Source of the DNA: Ursus arctos
Taxonomy: Eukaryota; Chordata; Mammalia; Carnivora; Ursidae
Assembly: GCF_023065955.2 (NCBI RefSeq)
Contig: NW_026622974.1
Coordinates: 26,443,718 to 26,507,717 of the forward strand
Length of the DNA: 64,000 nucleotides
Direction of reading: 5' to 3'
Part shown: one piece after another, positions 12,516 through 24,065 of the stretch
Layout of the letters: each line of letters starts with the position of its first letter
Position numbering within the stretch: the first letter of the stretch is position 1
Notes under the pieces: generated by a model
Told to the model about the DNA's origin: nothing
The model's input: the letters and a program-made list of their open reading frames with translations, nothing else
Databases searched by the model: none
Position numbers and translations under genes: made by a program

Positions 12516-12811
12516 TGGATATAGATATCTATCTTTCTAGCTATTGGTTCTGTTTCTCTAGAGAACCCCAATATAATTATATGTATCATATAGGTATAGC
12601 TAGATATATAACATATATCTATCAACCTATATGATTCTAGGTGATATATATAATGTAATATATAATGTAATCTGTAGTATGTTTTTTAACGGAATCTCAT
12701 GAAATGTTACTACATCAACATCAAAAGAACAATTGAAGGAATTGTTCTCTGATGCATCTTGAAGTTATTTTGAAAAGAAAAATGCTTGGATTATGTAGAC
12801 TCATTGTTGAA
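12516..12811. repeat. AT-rich degenerate GATA/TATA simple sequence
   Basis: Low-complexity mixture of 'tatagatatctatc', 'tagctagatatataac' and two near-copies of 'tatataatgtaat' at 12645-12671. The remainder to 12811 is ordinary intron. Confidence 0.6.
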
Positions 12812-12824
12812 CTGAAAAACTTTC

Positions 12825-13038
12825 TTTTTTTTTTTTAAGATTTATTTATTTTAGAGAGAGAGAACAAGGATGAGCAGGGGAAGGGCAGAGGGAGAGGGTA
12901 AAGGAGAGGGAGAGAATCTCAAGCACACTCCACCCTGAGTGCAGAGCCTTATGTGGGACTAGATTCCACAGCCCTGAGTTCATGACCTAAGCCCAAATCA
13001 GGAGTCGGATGTTTAACCAACTAAGCCATCCAGGCACC
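12825..13038 (-). mobile_element. CAN-SINE, antisense, older copy
   Basis: T tract, 'aagatttatttattttagag', a long GA-rich middle, and 'ttcatgacctaagcc' leading to 'gccatccaggcaccct'. The near repeat 'ctgaaaaacttt' / 'ctgaaaactttt' at 12812 and 13039 fits a slightly decayed target-site duplication. It is more diverged than the copies at 9604 and 23736. Confidence 0.9.
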
Positions 13039-13049
13039 CTGAAAACTTT

Positions 13050-15057
13050 TCCACTGGTGAAGTAAGGTATTGTGATAGAGAAAATGAGGGAATTAGAATT
13101 TGACTTGGCACATTTTAGTCAGTGCAAATGAACAACAAAAAAACCCACAATTTTATTATTTATTTTTAATTAGTTTAACACTTTTTAAATGATCTGCAAA
13201 GTAATTTCCAAATTGCATTATTTCATGGACTTGTATTCTCACTGATAGTTATGCTCGTTATTACAGGCAAAATCTTTGTAGGTAGAGATTAAAAGTGTGG
13301 CCAGAGAAGTTCAGTGATTTTCTATACATCAAAATGTTGACAAGATGTGATTGAAAATCCAGAGTACCTGCCTCAGAGCTTGTGGCATTTAAAAATAATC
13401 CTGTGATTAATCTCTTCCAAGACAAATGCTCATGTTATAAAAATAGTCTCAAGTATTTACAACAAATTTTAAAGGGAATATTAAATCTCATATTTTATTT
13501 GTGGACATGTGTTAATTCCTTCGCTTTGCTCTAATTACTTGGATGACATGGACCATATTTTAATTTTCTTGGTGTTTTCCAGAGCAGTCACCACAATGCT
13601 GCAAATAGCACTCTATGAACTTTGTTTTTTTGTTTGTTTTCTTAGCATCCTGTGAACTTTGAGTGAATGAATGAATGGCACTTCTCTGTTACCTTTTCTT
13701 TCTCAATCAAGTGTTTTTGAAATTCTAAAGTTTGAAACTCTAAAATATAATTTTGCATTTTAACATATCTTTTCCTAAAGCAAAATCATTAGAACTGTAC
13801 TTAGCTATTGTACGGAGCTGTCTTATCAAAACAATGACTTCTGGCTTTGCCTTCTCCACTCTGTTCAGATTAATGGTATGAGAAGGTATTTAATCCCCTT
13901 CTTTCTTACACAAGGCGCTGGATATACTTGAGAAGAATCAAAGGAGGCTTCCCACAAGCTTTTTCCATTTAACCAAGTGCAAGTCTGAACCTACCTCAGG
14001 AGTGAATGGTGCATATATGAAGGATGGGATCAGACAGATTATGTGTTTTGTAACATTTACGTAAGATTTGCAAGCAACCTGTTTTCCATTTCATGAATGC
14101 CTCTTCATCATTCACTTCTTGGTTGGTTCTTTATTATTAAGTGGAATGGATTAATTTACTTCAGTTTATATCTTTGGTAGGCATATGAATTTGGCTGAAA
14201 GTCAAATACGTATAGGCCCTGAGATTTCCTACTCATATATAAAGTAGATAACATGTTCTAGACAAAGTATGGTATTATTGGAAACTGATTTCATGGGTTC
14301 TTTTAATTCACTCTTTTATTAGAAGGTTTATTTTTGGAAATATGTGACCCAAATACATAATGCATTGTATTTTTCCCATCTTTTATAAGCCAGTTAAAAT
14401 ATACAACAGCAAGTTGGATTTCCAAAGTGATTGTATTTCTTACAAACATTTGGTCTTATCTTTATTTAGCCTTGTCAGTGCTCTATAGAAAAGTGTCTTT
14501 CCTCACTTAGATTTTTGATTATGTATTAGAAAATTAAAAAGTAGAATATTATAGACTAATATATAGTATTCTTCCATAAGTTACTGCAGCTTTTGTGATT
14601 TTTTAATGCTTTTTGCAGGTGTTACCACTTTAATTTTATTTTAGAAGGCTAAAACTGTGAGGTTCATTCTTCCACTTATTATAGCAAATATCTAATCTCC
14701 TACTCCTAATTCAACTGTGGGGTTAATGTCATTTAATTTATAGTATACAATACAAATAACTTCCTACTACTGCAGCTGGAAGATTATTCATATCCTTAGT
14801 TGCAAGTATTAAGATGCTTTCTTTTGCACCTAATTTTTTGTTTACACTCACAGAAAGCCTTAAAAATAGTATCCTTGAAATATTTAATTCCAAATTGTGA
14901 ATCAGATACAAGTCATGTTTAAACATATTTTAGGACTAGAGAATATGACTAGCAGGAGTAATCCTTAATGACAAAATGTAAATATCTAATTGCTATATCT
15001 TTTCACTTAGGGGTTGTATAAATCCTTTCTTACTCCTACTTAATATAATTTCTGTGG
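13050..15057. other. Intronic unique sequence
   Basis: Two kilobases of AT-rich intron with no repeat that I can name and no plausible exon. Confidence 0.5.
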
Positions 15058-15558
15058 CATTGCTGAGATGACCACTGAGGCAGTCTGAACTAGAGCAGGC
15101 CCTCAAACAACGGTCATGAGCACACCTGCTCTGGGCTCCAGTTCTTTGCTGGTTTGTCACTGACGTACCTCACAGCCCTGCAAGATGGGCCTAATCACCA
15201 CTTACAGATGAGAAACAGGGGCCCAGAGAGGGGGACTGAAGCCAGGGTTTGTGCTACTCTCCCTGTCCCTGCCATTGTGCTGCCCACTGCTTCTTGGCTC
15301 TGTGCCTTCCTGGATCACTTATGTCACCCAGTACTGGCTCTGGGCACCCCTGAAGTGTACTCTGTGGGCTAATTCCCTCAATCTTCACAGCACCCTCTGG
15401 GAGGGGCCATCAGGATCTACAGATAGTGTATCACCCAGCACTGACCACCGGGGGCCGCCTCCGCTGCTTCGTTTGGGCACCTGTGTGCCTACTCGTGAGC
15501 TTCAGTGATGTACCTGCTGCATCCAGTTCAGACTGTCTCAGTGGTCATCTCAGCAGTG
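15058..15558. mobile_element. Unassigned ~500-bp element with 34-bp terminal inverted repeats
   Basis: The segment is GC-richer than its surroundings and ends in near-perfect inverted repeats. The left end at 15058-15091 ('cattgctgagatgaccactg' onward) and the reverse complement of the right end at 15525-15558 agree at 32 of 34 positions. Inside, two separate stretches (about 15165-15240 and 15372-15430) resemble the antisense core of a MIR SINE. I see no transposase frame, and I could not find a convincing target-site duplication. It could be a non-autonomous DNA transposon, or a MIR-containing segment closed by an inverted duplication. The family is not known to me. Confidence 0.55.
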
Positions 15559-15643
15559 TCATAAGGAATTATGTTAAGTAGGGATACAAAAAGATTTATG
15601 CAATCCCTAAGCAAAAAATATGTAGATGATTGTTCAATTTTCA

Positions 15644-15689
15644 GAGCTTCTCTACTCTTTTTCTGTAAAGGGCTAGATAGCATTATTTT
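15644..15689 (+). mobile_element. hAT-type DNA transposon, left part (split by an L1)
   Basis: 'tctttttctgtaaagggcta' and 'gatagcattatttt' match the start of the hAT elements whose sense strand runs 'ctgtaaagggccagatagta'. The element continues at 16889 after an intervening L1. It is non-coding. Confidence 0.65.
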
Positions 15690-16888
15690 CTTTTATTTAT
15701 TTATTTTTTTAATTCTTTATTTAAATTTAATTTAGTTAGCATATACTGTATTATTAGTTTCAGGGGTAGAGTTCAGTGATTCATCAGTTGCATATTATGT
15801 GTACTGCTCATTACATTAAGTGGCCTCCTTAATGCCCATCACCTAATTACCCTATCCCCCCACCCACCTCCCCTCCAGCAACCCTCAGTTTGTTTCCTAG
15901 AGCTAAGAGTCTCTTATGGTTTGCTTCCCTCTCTGATTTCGTCTTGTTTTATTTTTCCTTCCCTTCCCTTATGTTCATTTGTTTTGTTTCTTAAATTACA
16001 TATATGAGTGAGATCATATAGTATTTGTCTTTCTCTGACTGACTTACTTCTTCTAGCATAATACCCTCTAGTTCCATCCGTAACATTGCAAATGGCAGGA
16101 TTGCATTCTTTTTGATGACTGAGTAATTTTCTTTTATATATATATATATATAATATATATATTATATATATAATATATAATATATATATAATATATATTA
16201 TTAAATATATATATTTATATAATATATATTAAAATATATATATATATATATATATATAAATACACATACACACCCCACATCTATTTTATCCATTCATCTT
16301 TCGATAGACATCTGATCTGGGCTCTTTCCATACTTGAGCTATCATGGACATTACTGCTATAAACATTGGGGTGTATGTGCCCCTTCGGATCACTATGTTT
16401 ATATCTTTTGGATGAATACCTCGTAGTGCAATTGCTGGGTCTTAGGATAGTTCTATTTTTAACTTTTTGAGGAACATCCATACTGTTTTCTAGAGTGGCT
16501 GCAACAGTTTGCATTCCCACCAACAGTGTAAGAGAGTTCCCCTTTCTCCGCATCCTCACCAACATCTGTTGTGTCCTGAGTTGTTAATTTTTGCCATCCT
16601 GACCCATGTGAGGTGGCATCTCATTGTGGTTTTGATTTGTATTTCCCTGATGCCCAGTGATGTGGAACATTTTTTTCATGTGTCTGTTGGCCATTTGTAT
16701 GTCTTCTTTGGAGAAATGCCTATTCATGTCTTATGCCCATTTCTTGATTCGATTATTTGTTTTTTGGGTGTTGAGTTTGATAAGTTCTTTATGGATTTTG
16801 GATACTAGTCCTTTATCTGATAAGACATTTGCAAATATTTTCTCCCATTCCATAGGTTGCCTTTTAGTTTTGTAGACTGTTTCCTTTG
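15690..16888 (-). mobile_element. Carnivore L1 3' end, antisense, 5'-truncated
   Basis: Antisense tail, then the carnivore L1 3' UTR (15715-16130, with 'ttagttagcatatactgta' and 'aaccctcagtttgtttccta'), then ORF2 C-terminus to about 16888. An AT microsatellite (16135-16258) lies between them. It sits inside the hAT element. The near repeat 'gatagcattatttt' (15676-15689) / 'gataacaaatatttt' (16889-16903) is a plausible, decayed target-site duplication. ORF2 is broken. The same 3' UTR type occurs at 47696. Confidence 0.85.
16135..16258. repeat. (TA)n-rich microsatellite
   Basis: About 120 bp of almost pure A and T, mainly TATA with occasional AA or TT interruptions. It sits inside the antisense L1, at the junction between its 3' UTR and ORF2. 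A similar AT tract is at the same place in the L1 at 48110-48185, so it probably grew from an L1-internal seed. Confidence 0.9.
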
Positions 16889-17056
16889 GATAACAAATAT
16901 TTTAGCCTTTGTGGGCCTTAAGGTCTCTTATTATTTTTATTGTTATTACTATTATTATTTTAATGATTGTCACCATTATTCTTAGCTCCTGCGCTATTCA
17001 GAAAGAGATGGTAGGCAGGACTTGGCCCATATGCTGTAGGCTGCTAACCCCTGATT
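16889..17056 (+). mobile_element. hAT-type DNA transposon, right part
   Basis: Continuation of the element begun at 15644: 'aaatattttagcctttgtgg', 'gccttaaggtctctt', an ATT-rich internal stretch, then 'acttggcccatatgctgtag' and 'gctgctaacccctg'. These correspond to the conserved inner left and right ends of Tip100/MER-type hAT elements. It carries no transposase. Confidence 0.7.
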
Positions 17057-18681
17057 GGAACAAAAGGAGCAATTTGTCTCATTGCATTAATAATTTTATC
17101 CACTCTATCTCTTACTAAAAGTGTGTGTGTGAAAGAAAGAGAATACATTTTTCACTGTTTCATGAACATTAAATAAGATGCTAATATGTCAAAGATTTAG
17201 CAAACTATCTGGCATATAATAAACATTAATAAACTATGTATTATACATTTATGTAACAATATGTAACACTGATATATAATATATTATTAAGTAGTTTTCT
17301 AATTTATAATGAATTATATAAACTACCAAAAGAACTTATATATATGTGTGTGCGTACCTATATGTATCTGTGATTGTTTTTTTTAAATCATGGATTCTTG
17401 GATATGCCGTCCAACTGGAGTCCCTTTTCCTAATAATGGAAATTATCATAAGAAGTTTGATGTGTAAATTTGAAAACTAAATGTATGATTAGCATTTGAT
17501 AAATGATAACTCTCAATATCTAATTATCAACATATATAAACTTTTTATTGTGATAGGAAGTAAGGTATCTATATTTTATCATAAAATGAAACAGAAACCT
17601 ATTTCCTTGATAATATACTCATTATTATGCATATCCCTGGTTTTTGCTCTTAAATCATTAATATTTCATAAAAAGTTGATAAATTGTGATAATATCATCA
17701 CAAGTTTTAAAAGATGAGAAGTTCTCAGGTGCCTTTAGACAGAATCATCTTTTAGTAGTTCACAGAGTATGACAAAACTATAAATTCTGCATTTACATCT
17801 TCCTTTTCCCTTTTAAATGTGAGAGAGTTGCTTTTCAGTAGTGGAAAAATATTAAAAGTGCATATAAATACTTATATCTCCTTACTTTTTGGGCTACCAA
17901 GTTTCATTTATATACAACATGTTACTGAAATCACCATTCTGATTATTTGTTAAAAATATGATTCTGGATTGCTTTTCTAGCTTGCATAATTTTGAGAATG
18001 AATATCCAAAATTCCTTTTCAAAGCTTCTCTGTACTCATGTCCTCTTACTTTCTCTCCTACCACAGAGGGAACACCCATCCCAATGCATAATGCCCTATT
18101 ACCAGAAATAATTTCTCCATGTATTTTGGTGCTTATTGATGTTAATACTCGATATTTGCCTTCTTGTCAACATCAACAAAAAGTCCAGTTATTTTTAATT
18201 TTGTGAGCTTCAATATCCCCTTCCTGCTGTGATCTGCATTCTTTCATGCTGTAGGCTAATGTGGGTACCTGCTGTGCAGATTTTCTTTCTTCTTAATTTG
18301 TACATTGTGTCATATGCTGAACTGTGTTCTGTTTTCCAAATTTACTGTGTAGTGAGTATATAAAGTCACTTGGATCATCTTAATTTACTTCTATTAACTT
18401 AATTCAGCTTGCGAGATTTCATCCCATGAGACCAACGGGAAATTCACTTTCAGTAATCACTGAAGTTTAATTCTCCTAACACTGTACCTCCCCGCCCCCA
18501 GAGGTGGGACTTACGTATGCACTACCAAAGCATTGTAAAAGCTCCTCCGGTCTCCAAGTCCACATCAGCAACCACAGAGACCCTTAGAAAGTTCTGTCCC
18601 ATTCTTGGAGCATGGCAATCTTGATTTAGCAGAGGCTGTGTGCCTCTGGTCCAGTTTTTGGGGAAATAAAAAGGTTTTTTC
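17057..18681. other. Intronic unique sequence, very AT-rich at the start
   Basis: 17140-17380 is low-complexity AT. The rest is ordinary intron. The piece at 18470-18680 is a little GC-richer, but it has no frame or repeat I recognise. Confidence 0.5.
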
Positions 18682-18909
18682 GGGGGGGCCTGGGTGGCAC
18701 AATCAGTAAGCATCTGACTCTTGGTTTCGGCTCAGGTCGTGATCTCAGGGTCCTGAGATTGAGCCCGGTGTTGGGTTCTGTGCTCTGCTTGGAGTCTGCT
18801 TGGGTTTCTCTCTCCCTTTCCCTCTACCCTCAACTCCGGTCCAACTTGTGTGTGCTCTCTCTCTCACTCTCTTTCTCTAAACTAAATAAATCAATCTTTT
18901 AAAAAAAAT
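18682..18909 (+). mobile_element. CAN-SINE, sense
   Basis: A full-length sense SINEC: 'gggggcctgggtggcacaat', 'ctcttggtttcggctcaggt', 'gtgatctcagggtcctgaga', a CT-rich middle, and 'aaataaatcaatctttt' plus A-tail. It is an older, diverged copy. Confidence 0.92.
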
Positions 18910-19745
18910 ACACAATTTTCTGTCAATCCAGAAAACCTCTCTACAAAGGTAGAAGAGAAAGAAAACAGTTTTATTACTGAGTAAACATTAAACTAGAATG
19001 TGATGCACCACAGATAATCCACTAAGAGATTGCAAAGACAAACAGAAATGTCACCCTTTTATATAGCCAAGTGGATTATTGCAAGTGCATCCTCAAACGG
19101 TAACTACTCAAGAGAACTTGATAGCACCATTTGTCACACAGAGTTCAGCCTAAGTTTATCTGATAAATGGGGTGACCATCTATATTAGCTAATTGGCTTT
19201 ATCCAAAGGTAAAATAAACTTCTCATATTTTTATGGCAAGCAGTAGTGCAACTTGGAGACAGGCATCAGAAGAAATTAGCCTCCCACCTTCCCTAAGAAA
19301 CTCAGGTAGGGGTACTGTCTTCCTTAATGATTGTATTACAAAGAAATGGCTCCAGGTCCTTGAAAAAGACATTCCTGGGTCTTAAAGCTGGCAAGAGACT
19401 TTATTTAGCTTTTAAAAATGCATACGTTTCAAAGAGACAGGGAAAGAACTTACAAATTTTCCAAAGTAAAAAGAAAAGAGGGTTGGAGGAGTCTCTTTCC
19501 TTACTTTGAACAGAAACAATGGGGGTCTCTTAATTTTTTTTTTTTTAATTTATATTTGCCCTTCCACAATCTCCTTGCAGCGGCACACAGCCATCCTCTG
19601 AAAGGTTTTGCCGCTTGCCCAGGGCCTTACCAGGCTGTGCAGAAGTCTCTGCTATCGTCAGCACAGCCAGTCTCCAGCCTCTTGGATACTGGGAATTGTT
19701 TCAGGATTCTTTTCATAAAATCCACAGTATGCTAACTTATCTTAC
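18910..19745. other. Intronic sequence, nothing recognised
   Basis: Open frames of up to 105 codons occur (19418-19735) but read through a T run at 19536 and show no known protein motif. Part of the segment (19565-19690) is GC-richer. I could not match it to a family. Confidence 0.45.
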
Positions 19746-19990
19746 AAAAAAAAAAAAAAAAAAAAAAAATCCCAGGGCACCTGGATGGCACAGTCGGTTA
19801 AGCACCCAACTCTTGATTTCGGCTCAGGTCATGATCTCAGAGTCTGTGGGATCGAGCCCCATGTTGGGCTCCACACTCAGCTGAGAGTCGCTTGGGATTT
19901 TCTCTCCCTCTCTGCACCTCCCCACATGTGCACACGCATGCACAGTGCATTCTCTCTCTCTCTCTCAAAATAAATAAATAAAGTCTTTTT
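19746..19990 (+). mobile_element. A-run followed by CAN-SINE, sense
   Basis: A 24-base A run (19746-19769) precedes a sense SINEC starting 'gggcacctggatggcacagt' (19774), with 'ctcttgatttcggctcaggt', 'ccatgttgggctccacactc', a CT-rich middle and 'aaaataaataaataaagtct'. The short word 'aaaaatccc' on both sides (19765 and 19995) is a possible target-site duplication. Confidence 0.9.
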
Positions 19991-20689
19991 TTTAAAAATC
20001 CCTAAGACAAGAAAATAGAGAATAGTTAGCCTGATTTGAATATGACTCTGAAATCTGGGGACAAAAAACACAGATTAATATCTTAATAAATTACTTTCCC
20101 ACCATACTACTATCATTATTTTTACTTCTTACATATTTTTTGAAGTTAACTGAACTGATCAGATTATATTAATTGCAAGATTTGTGTGCGTGTGTGTAAT
20201 TATTTTTTTCTGTAGCCTTAGTACCATATACATTATTGAGCACTTAGTTTCCTTTGAGTATAATGTTCTCTCTTTAATATTCCCACATTGCATGTGATAA
20301 TTCCTAATTTATGAGATTACATTAACTCATTACAGTCTGTACCATAGCATAATAATTGCTCCCATTTTATTAGTGCTATTGAAAAATTTTACAGATATTT
20401 CTTCCATGTTTGAAATTTCTCCAGAATTGTTTTCATTATTCTCTGTTCACCCCTCTCAGACTCCAGGAAGTCTATGAATATTTACTCTTCTTGCTCTAAA
20501 GTGATCTTTTAATAAGTTAAACCTACTGGTGGCAGGTTCACATGCAGTCAGGGAACCATTCTATCCATCTTTTTTTTATAAGATATCATCCGTGAAGTAT
20601 ACAGTACTCCATAACTACCTCAGTAGCATGTGAATCTGTTTATAAATGGCCTATGAATTCAATTTGTAATTGAGCAGGGACTTTCACTG
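19991..20689. other. Intronic unique sequence
   Basis: Nothing coding or repetitive recognised. Confidence 0.5.
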
Positions 20690-20866
20690 GGTGTAAGAAA
20701 CGGCTATGTTTGGGGTGCTGGTAACAGTGACACAGTGGGAGTTGGATAATCTTTGCAGCCCTATGACCTGGAAAAAAAATCACAGCTTCTCTTTACTTAG
20801 TTTTCTACTTGTAATGGAAATAATAGTATTATACATCACCTACTGCTCAGAGCTATTAAATTAAAA
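20690..20866 (+). mobile_element. MIR SINE, sense
   Basis: The order of motifs fits an ancient MIR core: 'gcagccctatgacctgg', 'cttctctttacttagttttc', 'cttgtaatggaaataatagt', 'atcacctactgctcagagct' and 'attaaatta'. It is strongly diverged and not transcribed on its own. Confidence 0.6.
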
Positions 20867-22686
20867 AAAAAAAAAGAGTAAGAAACTTCTACTAGAAACT
20901 ATACAAGTATGTCTTTTTTATTCATATTTTTTACATGAAACTCAGGTGTTAAGTAGAACAGAAAAAGCTAGGTAAGCATTCATGATTACTACTCATTTAA
21001 TGTAGTTGGGCCCTAGTTAATTTTTTAAATTACGATTCTTTAATTCATTGTAAACTGCTAAAATGGACAGTTCATCTCTGTTTGCTTGCTATATCTGTAG
21101 TAAAACGGTAACTGCGTCCAACCATTATTTTAATGCTGCCTACCTGTGTAGTCTCAAGAAGCAACCGTGAAATGTAACAAGCAAAACATGGCCTGGATGT
21201 ACGCGCGACAAAACTAGATTGTTGCTCAGTATTCCTGTTCAGATGTTGTAATATATGACTTTTTATGATTCTTCATTTACACGTTTTCTACCCACATGAC
21301 TTCAGGATGAGACTATTTTGAGTCTTGTAAAATAATTAGAAAGAATTAAAAACTATTTCAACCAGCTGATTTTAGTTATTAAGGACTTCTGCAGCTTTTG
21401 TTTAAATTATTCTGGAAAAGAATTTTGATTGTTTTTTTCTTTTTTCTCTTGCTAACTGTTTTGAATTTAAAAAAAAATTTTTTTTTCTCTGCATGTACCA
21501 ATTATTTGTGTCAGCCAAACTCTCTGGCTAGGTGATTATTTCAGATACTTATTATTTAGTATGCTTGAATGACATTTACTTTTATGTGGTATAAGCCATT
21601 CCCAGCTACGTTTTTTCAGAATTTATTATTGTGTATACCAGCTTTATTTTCCAGAGAAAAGCATATTTTATTTTATTCATATATTCATTCCTTTGCTATG
21701 AGGTTTATTTTTAGGTCAATATTTTATCAATGTTACTGCAGCAGCTAAGCATAAATTGTGTATATTCCACATCCATTTTTTTGTAAGTAAAATATCAAGG
21801 TAGAGCCTGATTATGGAACTAGGTCATAATGATGGATAATCTTCTTAGAGACATCTGTTTGGGGCTATTGTTGCAGTTTGATCCACCGACTTCTCTTACA
21901 GCACCATCAACATGAGTCTGTTACTGTACATTTTTATCTTAGTGCTTTTATTATTTTATTATTTATTCTTCCAGAAATAACGCACTTTTAGAAATGTGTT
22001 TTGGAACACATATCTGATATCATCTATTCTGTAGTGGCAAAATTCTGTCCCACGGATTATTCGGGGAGCTGCATAAAAGGTTAAAGGACTGAAATTTTGA
22101 TATATCTTCAGTAACATATACCAGGGCACTGGAAAAGAATATTCACAGGCCCAGAATATAGATAAAAAGAAGACCAGACATTTATTTTCAAAACAAGAAA
22201 ATTGAGAACATATTAAAAAACAACTTTGAGGGACTCCCTAGAATGTGAAAATTTCCACATTGTTATTTCAAAGAAATTTGACAGTTCAGAAAACACAAAG
22301 TTAAAAATGAGAGGGTGTTCTAAGAGGGAAATAGGAATTGATCAGTTTGGTTTCTCAGGCATTGATGAATTACCTACAGTGTTCTTAATATATCTTTTTG
22401 ACTCTGTTGGTTTCTTTCAGTGAAGAGAGGCCTATCCCCTATATCTGTTGATAATATAAATTGTGATTAGCAAGGAGAAATTCATCAATCTTCATTCTCA
22501 AAAATCAAGACAGAATCCTTTTTTATACTGAGCAGAATCGAAAGTGGCTTGGTTCATCTCTAAAGATAAAATAGTACTATGATGGCCTAAATGTGACCAA
22601 ATTAGCATTAGTGACAACAGTAATATCCTAATGAAAGTTAATTTGCATAGTGTATCATTTGAAAATATCACCAGTTGTGGAGGCAG
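20867..22686. other. Intronic sequence, one possible ancient LINE remnant
   Basis: Mostly unique. Around 21640-21940 the wording ('ttcattcctttgctatgag', 'aactaggtcataatgatgg') faintly resembles an antisense old L1 3' region, but too weakly to call. Confidence 0.35.
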
Positions 22687-22747
22687 ACATTTTTGGGTTA
22701 ATGTTTATTAAGTACGTAATGTTGATGTAGTCAGTGTTCTCAGATAT

Positions 22748-22771
22748 ATGTGTGTGTGTGTGTGTGTGTGT
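22748..22771 (+). repeat. (TG)n microsatellite
   Basis: About 12 uninterrupted TG units inside the split MIR. Confidence 0.95.
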
Positions 22772-22797
22772 ATTATATGTCTATATATTTTTATTTA

Positions 22798-22989
22798 TTT
22801 TTTTAAAGATTTTATTTATTTGACAGAGACACAGCAAAAGAGGGAATGAACACATGCAGGGGGAGAGGCAGAGGAAGAAACAGGCTTCCTGCTGAGCAGG
22901 GAGCTCAATGCAGGGCTTGATCCCAGGACGCTGAGATCATGACCTGAGCTGAAGGCAGACGCTTAATGACTGAGCCACCCAGGTGCCCC
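22798..22989 (-). mobile_element. CAN-SINE, antisense, with perfect 19-bp target-site duplication
   Basis: A complete antisense SINEC ('aaagattttatttatttgac', 'gagggaatgaacacatgcag', 'ttgatcccaggacgctgaga', ending 'gagccacccaggtgcccc'). The 19-mer 'gtctatatatttttattta' occurs identically at 22779-22797 and 22990-23008, which fixes the insertion borders exactly. Confidence 0.96.
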
Positions 22990-23154
22990 GTCTATATATT
23001 TTTATTTAATTAAACAGCCTGATTATTATTTTCATGTGACAGACAAGGAAACTGAGTCACAGTGCAATTACTCAAGGTCATCTTAACTTGCTCCATGCTT
23101 CAATTCGAAAAGTCTGTTATGAAAAATCTGGGCACTTTAAAATTCAGGCCAACG

Positions 23155-23301
23155 GAAACTAACCACTTGAAGAGCTGATTTAAATGCAGATTTCTGGGCC
23201 TCTCCCCCAGATTTGGTAGGTTTGGGATATGGCCTAGAAATCTGCATTTCTAGAATTTCTCAGGTGATGCTGATCCATGGACCACACTTCAAGGAGCACT
23301 G
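23155..23301 (+). mobile_element. MER5A-like hAT-Charlie MITE
   Basis: Blocks 'tgatttaaatgcagatttct', 'gggcctctcccccagatttg', 'aatctgcatttctagaattt', 'ctcaggtgatgctgatccat' and 'ggaccacacttcaaggagca' followed by 'ctg' match the MER5A consensus as I remember it, in the same order. The 5' terminal repeat is missing or decayed. Confidence 0.8.
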
Positions 23302-23735
23302 ATTCAAGCTACAGTAATAAACATTGTGGTGTACTATCACGTTATATCCTAAACATGAAAAGTGGCTTAGTAATCAAGTAACACCTCATTTATCCAAATT
23401 CAGCCTTCTACCAACTTCACCTTTCTGAAAAACAGGTAAAAACCAGGAAGTAGGGAAAAGATGAGTGAAATTTCATAAATAATTTGACCACATCTAAACA
23501 ATTAAACCCATACTATTAATTCATAAAAGATCCTAGTGTGCTCTTAGGTTATTCATAATCTCTTTTAAAAAGCTGGATTTTATTGCTGGTCTTCAAATTA
23601 GTAAAATTGAATTAGAAGAAAAAAGAGAACCTACTCTAGGTTAGCAGGTATCCTGGTAAGAAGTACCTGGCAGCTTCAGTAGATAGTCAAAACTAGAAAA
23701 ACAGACACAAGAATTTAAAAATATAGCAGTCTGGG

Positions 23736-23935
23736 GGGCGCCTGGGTAGCGCAGTCGTTAGGCGGCTGCCTTCGGCTCAGGGCGTGATCCTGGCGTTCCG
23801 GGATCAAGTCCCACATCGGGCTCCTCCGCTGGGAGCCTGCTTCTTCCTCTCCCACTCCCCCTGCTTGTGTTCCCTCTCTCGCTGGCTGTCTCTCTCTCTG
23901 TCACATAAATAAATAAAATCTTTAAAAATATATAT
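23736..23935 (+). mobile_element. Young CAN-SINE, sense, ursid-like subtype
   Basis: Head 'cgcctgggtagcgcagtcgt', core 'ctcagggcgtgatcctggcg', then 'ctgcttcttcctctcccact', 'ctcgctggctgtctctctct', and tail 'aaataaataaaatctttaaa'. The 15-mer 'atatagcagtctggg' flanks it at 23721-23735 and 23936-23950. Low divergence and the 'ggcgcag' head suggest one of the youngest insertions here. I associate this subtype with bears, from memory. Confidence 0.95.
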
Positions 23936-24065
23936 ATATAGCAGTCTGGGTCTATGACATTCACAATCCAGCTAACCTCCTGTGCATCCCAAATGGACTT
24001 GAGAATTTACAATTCTCAGGGATTGTAGCATGTGCAAATATATCTTCTCCCTACAGGACAGCTCT

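Larger units (their letters stand above)
22687..23110 (-). mobile_element. MIR SINE, antisense, split by TG repeat and a younger SINE
   Basis: The left part 'taatgtttattaagtacgta' (22698) and the right part 'gacagacaaggaaactgagt' / 'actcaaggtcatctt' (23038-23085) are the two halves of a MIR read antisense. Between them lie a (TG)n tract (22748-22771) and a whole CAN-SINE. The MIR must be older than the SINE inserted in it. Confidence 0.75.

Noticed and set aside
15154..15508. Two overlapping open frames (72 and 85 codons) suggesting a small gene
   Set aside because: They fall inside the element with terminal inverted repeats and MIR-like cores. The openness reflects local GC content.
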